A DNA stretch of 37,622 bases from Candidatus Omnitrophota bacterium (GTDB taxonomy: Bacteria; Omnitrophota; Omnitrophia; Omnitrophales; Aquincolibacteriaceae). Where the stretch lies: positions 1 through 37,622 of the forward strand of contig JAHFHF010000024.1 of NCBI GenBank assembly GCA_023247055.1, in the 5' to 3' direction. The position numbers and the translations under genes are program-made. Positions 1 through 8,090 of the stretch are shown here, piece by piece. Below the pieces are notes generated by a model. The model did no database searches. It had not been told where the DNA came from and saw nothing but the letters and a program-made list of their open reading frames with translations. Positions within the stretch are counted from its first letter, which is position 1. Each line of letters opens with the position of its first letter.

Positions 1-471
1 CTCCGGAGTTTCCTTCGCGCTTACCGGCTTAAAAATAACCTTGACTCGTCCGTTAGGGTATTTTTTGATGATGTCATTATCTTTTTCTTTCCATTTTCCG
101 GCATCCCATGATTCACCGCGGCTTAACCGGTGCAGTTCTTGAATCGTTTTGGGCTCGATTCTTAAATTCTCATGGTTTTTGTGAATCCAATCGAGTGCCC
201 GGCGGTATCCCGCTATTTCTTCTTCCGAACGGTCGCGCGGTTTGCTGTGGCCGATGACAAGTGGTTTTAACCGGTCATGATCGACGGTCACACCTTCAAT
301 GCGGTTGGAAGATTCCGCACTTTCGATGAGCGCCATCTCAGCCAATGATTTTAAAACCTGGGGAGACTGTTTTGTATAAAGCTCTTGCTTGCCTTTATAT
401 TCCGAAATATCAGACAGCAGCCAAACGGCACTTGCGGGAATTTTAGGAGTATCTGCTTTAAAGGAGTTCAT
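1..471 (-). CDS. Fic family protein, N-terminal part (gene runs off the left edge)
   Basis: An open frame of 157 codons begins at the ATG at 471 and continues without a stop to base 1, so only the N-terminus is in the window. It resembles the Fic_N region of stand-alone Fic AMP-transferases. The residues SSNRIEG (about 54-60) fit the (S/T)xxxE(G/N) inhibitory helix motif of class II Fic proteins, with Glu59 as the inhibitory glutamate that blocks ATP binding. The catalytic HxFx(D/E)GNGR motif would lie beyond the window and cannot be checked. Fic proteins transfer AMP or related groups to target-protein hydroxyls. No Shine-Dalgarno sequence precedes the ATG, and a possible -10 element sits just upstream (see promoter entry). 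The family assignment is fairly safe; the target is unknown. Confidence 0.8.
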   Translation of the reverse strand, partial: MNSFKADTPKIPASAVWLLSDISEYKGKQELYTKQSPQVLKSLAEMALIESAESSNRIEGVTVDHDRLKPLVIGHSKPRDRSEEEIAGYRRALDWIHKNHENLRIEPKTIQELHRLSRGESWDAGKWKEKDNDIIKKYPNGRVKVIFKPVSAKETPE

Positions 472-706
472 GGGGGTATTATCACGTTTAGCCCGTTATG
501 ATCACAAAACTGGCCAGATTAGAGCCGGTAGCCAGGAGTTGGACAAGTAATCGTTAGGTCAATCTTCTCCCGATTCAAAAAACATAATGCCCTTGCTTAT
601 CCCGGCTCTTGCTCGTCAAAGACTAGCTTGCGGATAAGCGTTTGCTGTAATGCTCTGAGATCACCGCAGCCCTCTTCCAAAGGGGGAAGGAGAAAATCGC
701 ACTGAA
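472..706. other. intergenic region, 235 bp
   Basis: No gene is visible here. Besides the possible Fic promoter it contains an imperfect C/G-rich hairpin at about 671-690 (CCTCTTCC facing GGGGAAGG). The hairpin lies directly downstream of the methyltransferase stop codon and resembles the C-rich repeats found elsewhere in the window. Confidence 0.5.
478..507 (-). promoter_or_regulatory. possible promoter of the Fic gene, leaderless type
   Basis: On the minus strand TTGTGA (502-507) and GATAAT (478-483) are separated by 18 bp. Transcription would start about seven bases beyond the -10, which is the A of the Fic ATG at 471, so the message would be leaderless. This agrees with the lack of a ribosome binding site. 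The -35 matches consensus at only four of six positions. Confidence 0.3.
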
Positions 707-1747
707 TTATTTCGTGGCGATGAGCATCCAGGATTTAGGTCTAAGAAGAATACGGATGGGAATGCTGATGGCGTTGAGGATGCTGTGCAGCAAGGGCCTG
801 CGTTGGATGGACTCGGCGAGGCGCAGTTTCCAGGTGACTTTGGATTTACGCTGGCGTTTGCGGTCGACGTAGTCGTCGATAAAGGAAAAATAGTACGTTT
901 TGACTTTGAGGCCGGCCTTGCGCGCTCCTCCGGTCCATTGCGGGACCGTGTAGGCATTTTCATTGAAGCCTTCGTCAATGGCTTCTTGCAGGGCGGCGCC
1001 GGCCTTGTCTTCAAAAATACCGAACGAACATTCGTGCAGGGCCACCACACGGCCGCCTGGTTTCAGCACGCGCTTAAAATCTGAAAATAATTTGGCCAGA
1101 TCTTTGCAATGGTGAATGACGGAATGCGAAAAAATCAGATCATAGCTATTGTCGGCAAACGGCAGCGTGCTCATGTCAGCCATGAGGCGCTCGAAGTAGG
1201 CCCCGTCCTGGCCAAAGTAAATGTCCGCTACTTCCAGGTAATTGGTCACATCGAGCGCTGTCACGTCGCAGCCGCGCTGGGCAAAACGCCATGGGCTCCA
1301 GCCGAAACTGGCGCCGACTTCCAACACACGCTCGCCGTTTTTTAAATTCAAAAGATCAAGGGTTTTGAAATAGCGGGCCGCATTGCCAGCCTGGTTGTCG
1401 AAGCTGCCGCCGGGCTTGAAGTAGTGGCTGTCGTCGCCTTTGGGCAGAGACAAGAATAAATTGCGGTGCTGGGCCGCAGTCTCACGGTTAATCGACCATT
1501 TGCCGCCGCTTTCATTGATGATGTAATCGAAAGATTCGGCGTGCTCTTTTTCATGCTCCACTTCTTCGGGAAGTTCGACGGGCAGCATGTTCAAGACGCC
1601 GAAATGGATGCCGTAGCTGCGATTGCAGGCCGTGCAGACCACCTGGCCTTCGCGGACTTCTTCGGTGGTTTCGACCTGAGCGTCGAGGCGGAAAGAGCGG
1701 CCCTGGCAGTCGAGACACTTTAAACGTTCAATAAAATTTCTTTTCAT
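707..1747 (-). CDS. SAM-dependent methyltransferase with N-terminal zinc-ribbon-like domain
   Basis: A 346-residue class I methyltransferase. Residues 11-41 carry two CxxC pairs (Cys11/Cys14 and Cys38/Cys41) in a Trm112-like zinc-ribbon arrangement. The Rossmann methyltransferase core starts with motif I VLEVGASFGW (141-150), where the SAM-binding glycines are partly kept. It continues with an acidic residue after the second strand (VTALDVTNY) and with the strand-4 pattern typical of Methyltransf_11 enzymes (PFADNSYDLIFSHSVIHHC), then LKPGGRVV. The substrate is unknown. The family includes modifiers of lipids, sugars and quinones. The start overlaps the stop of the upstream JAMM peptidase gene by 4 bp (ATGA), so the two are translationally coupled. 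It is the last gene of the four-gene envelope cluster. Confidence 0.85.
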   Translation of the reverse strand: MKRNFIERLKCLDCQGRSFRLDAQVETTEEVREGQVVCTACNRSYGIHFGVLNMLPVELPEEVEHEKEHAESFDYIINESGGKWSINRETAAQHRNLFLSLPKGDDSHYFKPGGSFDNQAGNAARYFKTLDLLNLKNGERVLEVGASFGWSPWRFAQRGCDVTALDVTNYLEVADIYFGQDGAYFERLMADMSTLPFADNSYDLIFSHSVIHHCKDLAKLFSDFKRVLKPGGRVVALHECSFGIFEDKAGAALQEAIDEGFNENAYTVPQWTGGARKAGLKVKTYYFSFIDDYVDRKRQRKSKVTWKLRLAESIQRRPLLHSILNAISIPIRILLRPKSWMLIATK

Positions 1748-2190
1748 GCCCTAAACTCCCGTTCGTGAGCGTTCCAGCGGAATAGTTTCCAGCCCGCAGC
1801 CCGGCCGGCGATCACCGAAATCACCAAATAAGCGGCCTCAGCATAAACCGGTTCGCCGTTTTCAGCAAGAGCCAGACGGTTGTCTTCTTGCGAAAAAGAG
1901 GCTTCTCCATCCGGATGCGAATGATAAATGACCGCGATTTCTTCGCCGTTCTGGCGCAATTCTTTATGGATTGCAAGCAAAGCCCGCGGATCCATCCAGT
2001 AGGCCGTCTTGGCCGTGCGCGGATATTCAGCCGGCGATTGCCGGTGCAGGTCATTTTGAGCATTGCGCACCGGAATCACGCGGCACTGTTCCGGATTGCT
2101 GATTGACCGGACGATCAAGCCGCAGCTTTCTCGCGGATAATCACGCTCAACCTGGTTGAAAATTTTCTCGAGATGGGCGTCGGACAACAT
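1744..2190 (-). CDS. JAMM/MPN metallopeptidase, Mec-like (M67 family)
   Basis: A 148-residue single-domain JAMM peptidase. The zinc-site pattern is complete: Glu21 in PRESCG, then HSHPDGEASFSQED at 90-103, which fits HxHx7SxxD (His90, His92, Ser100, Asp103). The size and sequence resemble mycobacterial Mec, which cleaves cysteine from the thiocarboxylated carrier CysO, more than the long eukaryotic deubiquitinases. A CysO-like carrier ending in Gly-Gly is encoded in the same window (32553-32828), which makes a carrier-processing role plausible, although the two genes are 30 kb apart. The gene is coupled to the downstream methyltransferase (ATGA overlap) and follows the secreted kinase-like gene by 43 bp. 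Cleavage of another ubiquitin-like carrier cannot be excluded. Confidence 0.85.
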   Translation of the reverse strand: MLSDAHLEKIFNQVERDYPRESCGLIVRSISNPEQCRVIPVRNAQNDLHRQSPAEYPRTAKTAYWMDPRALLAIHKELRQNGEEIAVIYHSHPDGEASFSQEDNRLALAENGEPVYAEAAYLVISVIAGRAAGWKLFRWNAHEREFRA

Positions 2191-2233
2191 GGGGCAGAGG
2201 GGCCTGAGAGAAAAACCGGCTGAAATGCAGCCG

Positions 2234-3880
2234 TTAATCCTGGTGAATGATATCCTGGACGCTGTCGCGGCTCAAAGTCACAGTCACTGCCGGGCTGACT
2301 TTAGCGGTACCTTTTCGAGCCGTACGCAAAACAATTTGCACGGTCTCATTCGCGCTGAACCAGGAAGGGTCGATGGCGATCGCTGTTTCAGCGCTCTCCA
2401 CGGAAGTTATCCAAGAGTTTTTTTTGCCGGAAGCGCCGAGCACCTCGGCTTGATAGACTGAGTTTCCGGCTTTTTCAAAAGCATACTGTACGGCCAAGTC
2501 CGTAAAAATAAGTTTCCCGCCGGAGAGATCAAATTCATCAAGCGGATTGGCTTTCGCAAACCAATAACGGCCAATCAGGTCGCGCCGTTCGATCAAAACA
2601 CGCGCGATTTCCGCTTCGTCGTCCTTGCTCGTGTATTGACCGGTCTTGACCAGGGTCCGGATGTCTTCGTCGCTAAAGGTCATGATGATTTTGGCGGCCC
2701 AGAAAGCATCGGCATGGGTCAGGCTTTTAAAAGCACGGGCGGGAAGCTGGACTTTGTATTTGCCCGGATCAAAAGTGCGGTTGTCAAAATAGCCCACAGC
2801 CGGCGAGCCGGTTTTCTCACCCGCTTCACGCCATTTTTTCTGCCAGGGTTTCTCCCAAAAGCCGGCGGAAAAATAAGCCTTGGCCGCTTCGCCGTAATCC
2901 AGCATATGTTCATAGGTAAACATGGGCGGTTTGGCTTCGTGTGTGCCTGCGCCTAATGACGCATTGTAATCAATGATGTAATTTTTAAGATGCGGGTTTC
3001 CGTTTTCTGCGACTAGAGCCTGCAGAGTATTGCTGCGGCGCACATCGTAATTATTGACCCACGAGGAAAAAACGCGCAGGGCCCGGATTTCGCGGCGGTT
3101 TTCATGCGGCACGAGGTCATCCGGATCATTGTGCCGGCGCCCCCGAAAACTAAACGGGCCTTTGATATCCCCCTCGACAAACTTGATGGCGCTCGCGCGC
3201 AGTTTGCCGTCTTCCGTGTAGGGAATAAAAAGCAGCAATTCATCCAAATCTTCCTGCTTCAGCGGGCTCTTAAAACCACGGTGGTCGTAAAAAGTCGCAT
3301 CCGGCGCGGGTTTAAACTGAGACGGATCGACCAAGGCGATGGTCGATTGTGAAACATTGTAGCCTAAGGCGTGATAAATCCGGCTGACAATGACTTCGGC
3401 GCTGGTCGTCAGTTCAAGGTTGTCCGGCGGATCAAACTTGAAGAGGTAGACATCGCCGCGGCTGTCGCGTACAAAAAAACCGGGGTGCAAGCCTTCGGAT
3501 TTGCCGCTGATTACGGTCAACGGGGCGCTTAAGTCCGGACCGCTGCCCGTCAAAGCGCCGCGGCTCAACTCGTCTGCGCTCAGGCGTTTGCGCGCATGGC
3601 GATTGGTATAAAACGTGGAATCCGGCACTTCGTCGTAGAGATTAACATTGGCCGCATGCGTTTTTTTATGGGTTATCTTGCGGTAGAGATTGGCAAAATT
3701 TAGGTAGTCGGTGAATTCATAGTAAATGTTGTCATTGAAGACATCGCTGTAAAGGCCGGCTTCCTGCTTGCTGAATTCCGCCTCTTGTGCTTGAACAACC
3801 GGAGACAGAACAAGCCCGCAAAGAAAAGCAAAGGCCAGCAAACCGCGGCAGCGGTTAAAAAGGTGTTTCGGTGCGTACAT
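2234..3880 (-). CDS. secreted protein with kinase-like (HipA/PI3K-like) residue pattern
   Basis: A 548-residue protein with an N-terminal signal peptide (hydrophobic stretch about 13-30, AxA-type cleavage near VVQAQ). I do not recognise a named family. The order of conserved-looking residues resembles an atypical protein kinase fold. A lysine sits in a beta-strand (VYLFKFD, Lys148), followed by an alpha-C-like helix with Glu162 (SAEVIVSRIYHALGYNV). A catalytic-loop-like WVNNYDVRRSNTL follows (Asp279, Asn284), and then a metal-binding-like IIDYNASLG (Asp304). The C-terminal 200 residues show no motif I know. The gene overlaps the end of the outer-membrane barrel gene by 26 bp, suggesting joint expression and work at the envelope. 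Kinase activity is an inference from the residue pattern only. Confidence 0.6.
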   Translation of the reverse strand: MYAPKHLFNRCRGLLAFAFLCGLVLSPVVQAQEAEFSKQEAGLYSDVFNDNIYYEFTDYLNFANLYRKITHKKTHAANVNLYDEVPDSTFYTNRHARKRLSADELSRGALTGSGPDLSAPLTVISGKSEGLHPGFFVRDSRGDVYLFKFDPPDNLELTTSAEVIVSRIYHALGYNVSQSTIALVDPSQFKPAPDATFYDHRGFKSPLKQEDLDELLLFIPYTEDGKLRASAIKFVEGDIKGPFSFRGRRHNDPDDLVPHENRREIRALRVFSSWVNNYDVRRSNTLQALVAENGNPHLKNYIIDYNASLGAGTHEAKPPMFTYEHMLDYGEAAKAYFSAGFWEKPWQKKWREAGEKTGSPAVGYFDNRTFDPGKYKVQLPARAFKSLTHADAFWAAKIIMTFSDEDIRTLVKTGQYTSKDDEAEIARVLIERRDLIGRYWFAKANPLDEFDLSGGKLIFTDLAVQYAFEKAGNSVYQAEVLGASGKKNSWITSVESAETAIAIDPSWFSANETVQIVLRTARKGTAKVSPAVTVTLSRDSVQDIIHQD

Positions 3881-5216
3881 AAAAATTGGTTCCTTCGCCC
3901 GAGCGGGCGGCTTCCAACGTCAGGACGGTCAATTCGGCAACCGAAACGCGGAAGCCGCCGCCCAGAGAATAACGAAAGTTGTCGAATTTAAATTCACCAA
4001 GCTGCGGAAAAGTTTGGCCCTGGTCCCAAAATGCGACAGTATCCAGTTTAAACTCGCGGTAATGCCAGATGTTGTAGCGGTATTCGATATTGAAAAGCGC
4101 GGCCGAGGCATCGAAAAACCGGTTCCCATCGTAGCCGCGCAAGGTCTGGCTAAAAGAGTTTTCGCGGCCATAGCCGCCGAGTTTGGCCAGCTGGTGAAAA
4201 GGCACGTCGCCGTTACCAAGCTCACTGTTGTGCTCGCCATAAAAACGCATGGCCAGGACGCGCCGGTCGGACCATAACCGGAAATATTGACTAACTTCCG
4301 CTTGATATTTTAAGTAACGGGCCGTGGAATCATTCAAGCCTTCGTTGTAACTGAACGTCAAACTGCGCAGGCCGCCGCGGTCGGAGTTGCCTTTATGATT
4401 ACGCGTATCATACGTCAGACCGACTTCATTCGTCAGCAGCTTGTCTCCGAAACCGCCCGAAAGCTGGGCCGGATTGACCAGGTCGCGGGCTTGCAGACGC
4501 CCGGCTTCATGGCCTTCCCCAATGTTAATATTGCGGTAAAGAGAACGAAAATCGAGGCTTAAGTCATCACCCCATTGATGACCAAAGACAGGTCCAATGG
4601 AAGTTTCTTCATAACCGTACACGCCGCCGTCGCCGGCACTGGTGTTCGGGCCGATGCCGTAAAAATGCTGACGCGGAAAGTCCATATACTGAAAATCCGC
4701 CTTCGCATAAAAACCCGTGTCGCCAATGCGTTCCAACCCGATCTGCGAACCGACTTTAAAATAATAGTCGTGGGCATAGTTAATCGTGCCCTGCACCGTC
4801 ACATCCGGAAATTGGGACTTCAGGCTGGCCAGTTTGACAAAATCAACGTCTGCGCCAAAACGCCGGCGATCCCAGGAAAGAAAACCCGCATGCGGCGTTA
4901 AACCGTGGTTTTTCAGGGTGTCATACGCCCATGTCACCTTGTCATCCAGATGATATTTTTCAATGCTTAAAAGGGTCTCGCTGGTCAGTGCCCGCACGGG
5001 CTCAAGCGGATAGGTCAGCAGATTGACTGCAATTTCACGCGAGGTTGAAGGCGCGGCAAGCGGTTTTTGGTAAGCGGGGGCATAGCGATCATAACTCAGT
5101 TCCCGGGCAAAAGTATCCGGGGCCGCGGCCAATACCACAATGGCAAGCAGCACGCTTAAACGGGCCAAGCCCATAAAAAATCTCACTTTATGCAATCGGG
5201 TCCGCCGTATTTTCAT
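3855..5216 (-). CDS. outer-membrane beta-barrel protein (BamA/TamA-like surface antigen family)
   Basis: A 453-residue protein with a signal peptide (positively charged first 11 residues, hydrophobic core about 14-35, cleavage near TFA-RE). The mature part consists of alternating amphipathic strands with many aromatic residues (for example RYLKYQAEVSQYFRL, GGGFRVSVAELTVLTLEAA) and ends in phenylalanine (YVRTETPF). That terminal aromatic is the recognition signal for outer-membrane barrels. The region from about 130 onwards resembles the D15/bacterial surface antigen barrel; no POTRA repeats are evident. It is the first gene of the envelope cluster and is preceded by a good promoter (5292-5320). 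It overlaps the kinase-like gene by 26 bp. Whether it is a translocase or a simple porin-like barrel cannot be told from sequence. Confidence 0.78.
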   Translation of the reverse strand: MKIRRTRLHKVRFFMGLARLSVLLAIVVLAAAPDTFARELSYDRYAPAYQKPLAAPSTSREIAVNLLTYPLEPVRALTSETLLSIEKYHLDDKVTWAYDTLKNHGLTPHAGFLSWDRRRFGADVDFVKLASLKSQFPDVTVQGTINYAHDYYFKVGSQIGLERIGDTGFYAKADFQYMDFPRQHFYGIGPNTSAGDGGVYGYEETSIGPVFGHQWGDDLSLDFRSLYRNINIGEGHEAGRLQARDLVNPAQLSGGFGDKLLTNEVGLTYDTRNHKGNSDRGGLRSLTFSYNEGLNDSTARYLKYQAEVSQYFRLWSDRRVLAMRFYGEHNSELGNGDVPFHQLAKLGGYGRENSFSQTLRGYDGNRFFDASAALFNIEYRYNIWHYREFKLDTVAFWDQGQTFPQLGEFKFDNFRYSLGGGFRVSVAELTVLTLEAARSGEGTNFYVRTETPF

Positions 5217-5291
5217 GGCCGGTTAAAGAGATACAATGGATGGATTATCGGTCTTGGAAGCCGTTTTCTTTAAAGGCCCCGTTCGGAATGA

Positions 5292-5320
5292 ATAATACCT
5301 ATTTTAGGAAGTTTGGACAA
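5292..5320 (-). promoter_or_regulatory. sigma70-type promoter of the envelope cluster
   Basis: On the minus strand TTGTCC (5315-5320) and TATTAT (5292-5297) are separated by exactly 17 bp. The -10 matches consensus at five of six positions and the -35 at four. Transcription would start near 5285, leaving a 5' leader of about 70 nt before the ATG at 5216. It lies in the only gap between the carrier gene at 5344 and the barrel gene. Confidence 0.55.
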
Positions 5321-5343
5321 GCGAATCTTTGCCGTGATCGCGC

Positions 5344-6606
5344 TTAGGCATTCCGCTTTGCGGTCAAGTTCAGATGCAGATGATGCTTATATCCTTTTTG
5401 CAGCTGCCAAACAATCCAAAACCAAACCGGCGCAATCATCCATACCAGGACTTCGAGCCGTGTAGAGGGAATATGAAAAACTGTGGTCGCGGCAAAAATA
5501 TAAAGGCCGGCCAGGCTTTTGGCCGCACGAAAACCCAGCATGTCCGTCACCGGCTTAATGCGGTGGCGCAGAGCGCTTGAAAGCGGAAGATACAACATTT
5601 CCTTGGCCGCTTGCTGGATGGAATAATTCACACTGCCGTCGAAAAGCTTGAGAATCATCGAACTCGTCAGGGAGGGGCTAAAGAGACTCAGGCCCGCAAA
5701 GAGACAAAGGCCGCTGGGCAGAACGGCCAGCGAGCGGCCTGCTCCTAAAAAGCGCAGCGCCAATCCTGTGACCAGGAACTGCATGCTGAAGGAAAGTCCA
5801 TTCAGCAAGGCTGAAAAATTCCCGAAGAAAGCGGTGCGCGCTTCTTTGCCCTGCACAAAGATTTCCACGGCTTGGCTGAATTGATTGTCCACGACCGTAG
5901 CTCCGATTTTGGCCATGAGAATCAGCGCTGTGAGCAAAATCAAATAGTGCGCCTTGAGTACAATTTTGCTATTCGCAAAAGTCTCCGGCCCCGGCACATC
6001 AACCTCGGCCGCGTGATGTTCGGACGGAATTTCGCGCCATAGCCGCTGAATCAGGAGGACGCACAAAATAAGCGTTCCTGCGGCAACCCAAAGCAAGTCT
6101 TCGGTCTTATACCAATGGCCCGCTTGTCCGGCCAGTATGCCGCCGGCAATGCCGCCAAGGCTGCCGGTGCTGATCATTAATCCAAAAAGCCGTTTGGCCT
6201 CGTCGTGGCGGTAAAGATCGTTGGCCAGAATCCAAAACTGAGTCGTCATGGTAATCGAAAAACCAGAGACCCAGATATAAAACAGCGCTGAAAGCAGCGG
6301 CACCTGCATTGTAAAAAGCAGCCGGAACCCAGCCAGACAAGCCACGAAAAAAAGCATCAAGCCCGAATGCAGCAGCCGTTTGGACATGCGCTGGGCCAGC
6401 TGGACATAAGTCCAGACAACGCCGATCAAAAAAAGTCCTTCCCCCATGTAGACAAACCGCAGATTGGCGGCGCCTAGATCATCCAGAAAAAGGGCGGTGC
6501 GAACGGGTTTCAAAATATAAACGAGGGCAATGACCAGAAAAAAATAGCCGGCCATCAGAAAAGTTTTTAGGCGTTCGCCGGGACGGACATCGATAAACAT
6601 CTTCAT
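5344..6606 (-). CDS. ATP/ADP-translocase-like (NTT/MFS-type) membrane carrier
   Basis: A 420-residue polytopic membrane protein with about eleven or twelve hydrophobic segments. The N-terminal pattern VRPGERLKTFLMAGYFF followed by ILKPVRTALFLDDLGA matches the start of the nucleotide transporter (Npt/NTT) family. So does the motif ILANDLYRHDEAKRLFGLM in the middle. Characterised members exchange ATP for ADP in chlamydiae, rickettsiae and plastids. Many free-living bacteria carry related proteins of unknown substrate, so a nucleotide substrate is not proven. The start codon overlaps the yraN stop (ATGA), placing it at the distal end of the rpsP-trmD-rplS-rnhB-yraN transcription unit. It is somewhat shorter than classical NTT proteins (about 500 residues). 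Confidence 0.7.
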   Translation of the reverse strand: MKMFIDVRPGERLKTFLMAGYFFLVIALVYILKPVRTALFLDDLGAANLRFVYMGEGLFLIGVVWTYVQLAQRMSKRLLHSGLMLFFVACLAGFRLLFTMQVPLLSALFYIWVSGFSITMTTQFWILANDLYRHDEAKRLFGLMISTGSLGGIAGGILAGQAGHWYKTEDLLWVAAGTLILCVLLIQRLWREIPSEHHAAEVDVPGPETFANSKIVLKAHYLILLTALILMAKIGATVVDNQFSQAVEIFVQGKEARTAFFGNFSALLNGLSFSMQFLVTGLALRFLGAGRSLAVLPSGLCLFAGLSLFSPSLTSSMILKLFDGSVNYSIQQAAKEMLYLPLSSALRHRIKPVTDMLGFRAAKSLAGLYIFAATTVFHIPSTRLEVLVWMIAPVWFWIVWQLQKGYKHHLHLNLTAKRNA

Positions 6607-7013
6607 GCGAAAAAACCGTCTTCCAGCATGAAGGCATTTTCAATCCAGCGGATCTCCGGGGCTGCTGGCGGCTGCCACAAAATGGACACAACGCCAAAAG
6701 CGGCAGAGCGGTCCTGCTGTTTTTTCTTTTGAAGGTATTGGGCGGCCAGATGCGCGATGCGGCGCTGCTTGGCGGCCGTCACAGATTCTTGGGGCAGGCC
6801 TTTGTCCGCGTCTGAACGCGTCTTGACCTCAATAAAATAAATTTTTTTGTTTTTCTCGGCAATCACGTCGATTTCACCAAGCCGCGTACGGAAATTTTTT
6901 TCCAGAATTTTAAAACCAGCGCGGACCAGATAACCCCAGGCCAGCATTTCGCCGCGCTCACCCAGGGCCAATTTGAAGGACGGCCCTGCGGGCCTAAAGA
7001 CTTCGGCGGTCAT
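6603..7013 (-). CDS. yraN: YraN family (UPF0102) putative endonuclease-fold protein
   Basis: A 136-residue UPF0102 protein with a PD-(D/E)XK nuclease-like core. GEIDVIAEKNKK supplies the acidic residue and IYFIEVKTR the ExK pair, followed by the characteristic QESVTAAKQRRIAHLAAQYL helix. The likely start is the ATG at 7013, which overlaps the rnhB stop codon in an ATGA junction; an in-frame start 15 bp further upstream is less likely. The function is not established, though the family is widely linked to rnhB as here. The gene ends in an ATGA overlap with the carrier gene. Confidence 0.88.
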   Translation of the reverse strand: MTAEVFRPAGPSFKLALGERGEMLAWGYLVRAGFKILEKNFRTRLGEIDVIAEKNKKIYFIEVKTRSDADKGLPQESVTAAKQRRIAHLAAQYLQKKKQQDRSAAFGVVSILWQPPAAPEIRWIENAFMLEDGFFA

Positions 7014-7639
7014 CGGGCAGCCCCGCATAATGCGGCAACGGGCGCAAAACTGCGCCGGTGGACCGGGCAGGGGCCGAGACGCCGCAGGGATTTCAGGTGC
7101 AGCGCCGTGCTATACCCTTTGTGTTTATAAAAATAATAATGCGGGTAGAGTTGGTCGAGGTGGCGCATCCAGGCATCGCGGTAAACTTTGGCGACAATCG
7201 AGGCGGCGGCAATGCTTGCGGATTTGGTATCGCCCTTGACAATGGCGCGCTGATCCAGGGGAAGATCGATTTTAATGCGCCCATCGACAAGGACCCGGGC
7301 CGGCGTATGAGGCAGGGCCAGGACGGCTTTGCGCATGGCTAACCGGGAAGCCTGATAAATATTCAAGCGGTCGATTTCATCCTCAGCGGCAACGCCGATA
7401 CCCACAAGAGCGCCGCGTATGATGTTCCAAAAAAGTTTCTCGCGGATTTCAGCTTTCAATTGCTTAGAGTCATTCAGCCCCCGGATAGCCCTGCCGCGAA
7501 AAATAACGGCGGCGGCCACGACCGGACCGGCCAAAGGCCCGACTCCGGCTTCATCCACCCCCGCCAGGCAGCCTTCATCCAGCGCATTTTGATGCGTCCG
7601 GTCAAAAGCCCAAAGCGCGCCGGAAAGCGGACGGCGCAT
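7010..7639 (-). CDS. rnhB: ribonuclease HII
   Basis: A 209-residue type 2 RNase H that cleaves the RNA strand of RNA/DNA hybrids and removes single ribonucleotides from DNA. The catalytic first motif GVDEAGVGPLAGPVVAAAV is near the N-terminus, RVLVDGR supplies the next region, and SIAAASIVAKVYRD the conserved third motif. The carboxylate set expected for HII enzymes is visible. The gene lies between rplS (9 bp away) and yraN (4 bp overlap), the common arrangement in many phyla. Confidence 0.95.
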   Translation of the reverse strand: MRRPLSGALWAFDRTHQNALDEGCLAGVDEAGVGPLAGPVVAAAVIFRGRAIRGLNDSKQLKAEIREKLFWNIIRGALVGIGVAAEDEIDRLNIYQASRLAMRKAVLALPHTPARVLVDGRIKIDLPLDQRAIVKGDTKSASIAAASIVAKVYRDAWMRHLDQLYPHYYFYKHKGYSTALHLKSLRRLGPCPVHRRSFAPVAALCGAAR

Positions 7640-7648
7640 GCTTATACC

Positions 7649-7960
7649 TTATTTCGCCCGCAGGTGATAGAGTTTCGCGCGGCGAACCTTGCCCTTTTTG
7701 ACGACCACAATGTCTTCCAGGCTGGGTGAATACAACGGAAAAATTTTTTCCACAACGTCCCCATGCGATTCTTTAATCACGGTAAAACTGGCACCGGCAC
7801 CCCCGCCGCGGCGGCGGATGCAGACCCCTTCGAAAGTCTGAACGCGGGTTTTATCGCCTTCTTTCACACGAATGTGCACTTCCAGTGTATCGCCTACGCG
7901 GAATACGGCGATTTTTTTCTTGGTGATTTCTTTATCCATTGCTTCGATGGCTTTGACCAT
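7649..7960 (-). CDS. rplS: 50S ribosomal protein L19
   Basis: L19 of the large ribosomal subunit, located at the 30S-50S interface. The conserved stretches FRVGDTLEVHIRVKEGDKTR, QTFEGVCIRRRG and KVRRAKLYHLR are all present. The start is taken as the ATG at 7960 (MVKAIEAMDKE, 103 residues). It has a strong GGAGGAAA ribosome binding site a few bases upstream, whereas an in-frame ATG at 7999 would add 13 unusual residues. A dispersed repeat separates it from trmD. Confidence 0.95.
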   Translation of the reverse strand: MVKAIEAMDKEITKKKIAVFRVGDTLEVHIRVKEGDKTRVQTFEGVCIRRRGGGAGASFTVIKESHGDVVEKIFPLYSPSLEDIVVVKKGKVRRAKLYHLRAK

Positions 7961-7994
7961 GTTGATTTCCTCCGTTAGATAGCGCTGATCCCTT

Positions 7995-8061
7995 GTCATT
8001 CTGAGCGAAGCGAAGAATCTCGAAGCTGAGTTTCTTCGCCGCTCGCGCTTTTCAGAATGAC
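7995..8061. repeat. dispersed inverted repeat, GTCATTCTGAG type
   Basis: The element starts with GTCATTCTGAGCGAAGCGAA and ends with TTCAGAATGAC, so the ends form an inverted repeat. It lies between trmD and rplS. A related element starting GTCATCCTGAGCGCAGCGAA and ending CAGAATGAC is at 35488-35586. Confidence 0.7.
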
Positions 8062-8090
8062 AAAAATTTTAAGAAACCTTTTTGACCTGC

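Noticed and set aside
785..1084. Plus-strand open frames opposite the methyltransferase gene, and many similar ones throughout
   Set aside because: They lack ribosome binding sites and family motifs and lie antisense to clearly conserved proteins; high GC at codon positions makes such frames common.
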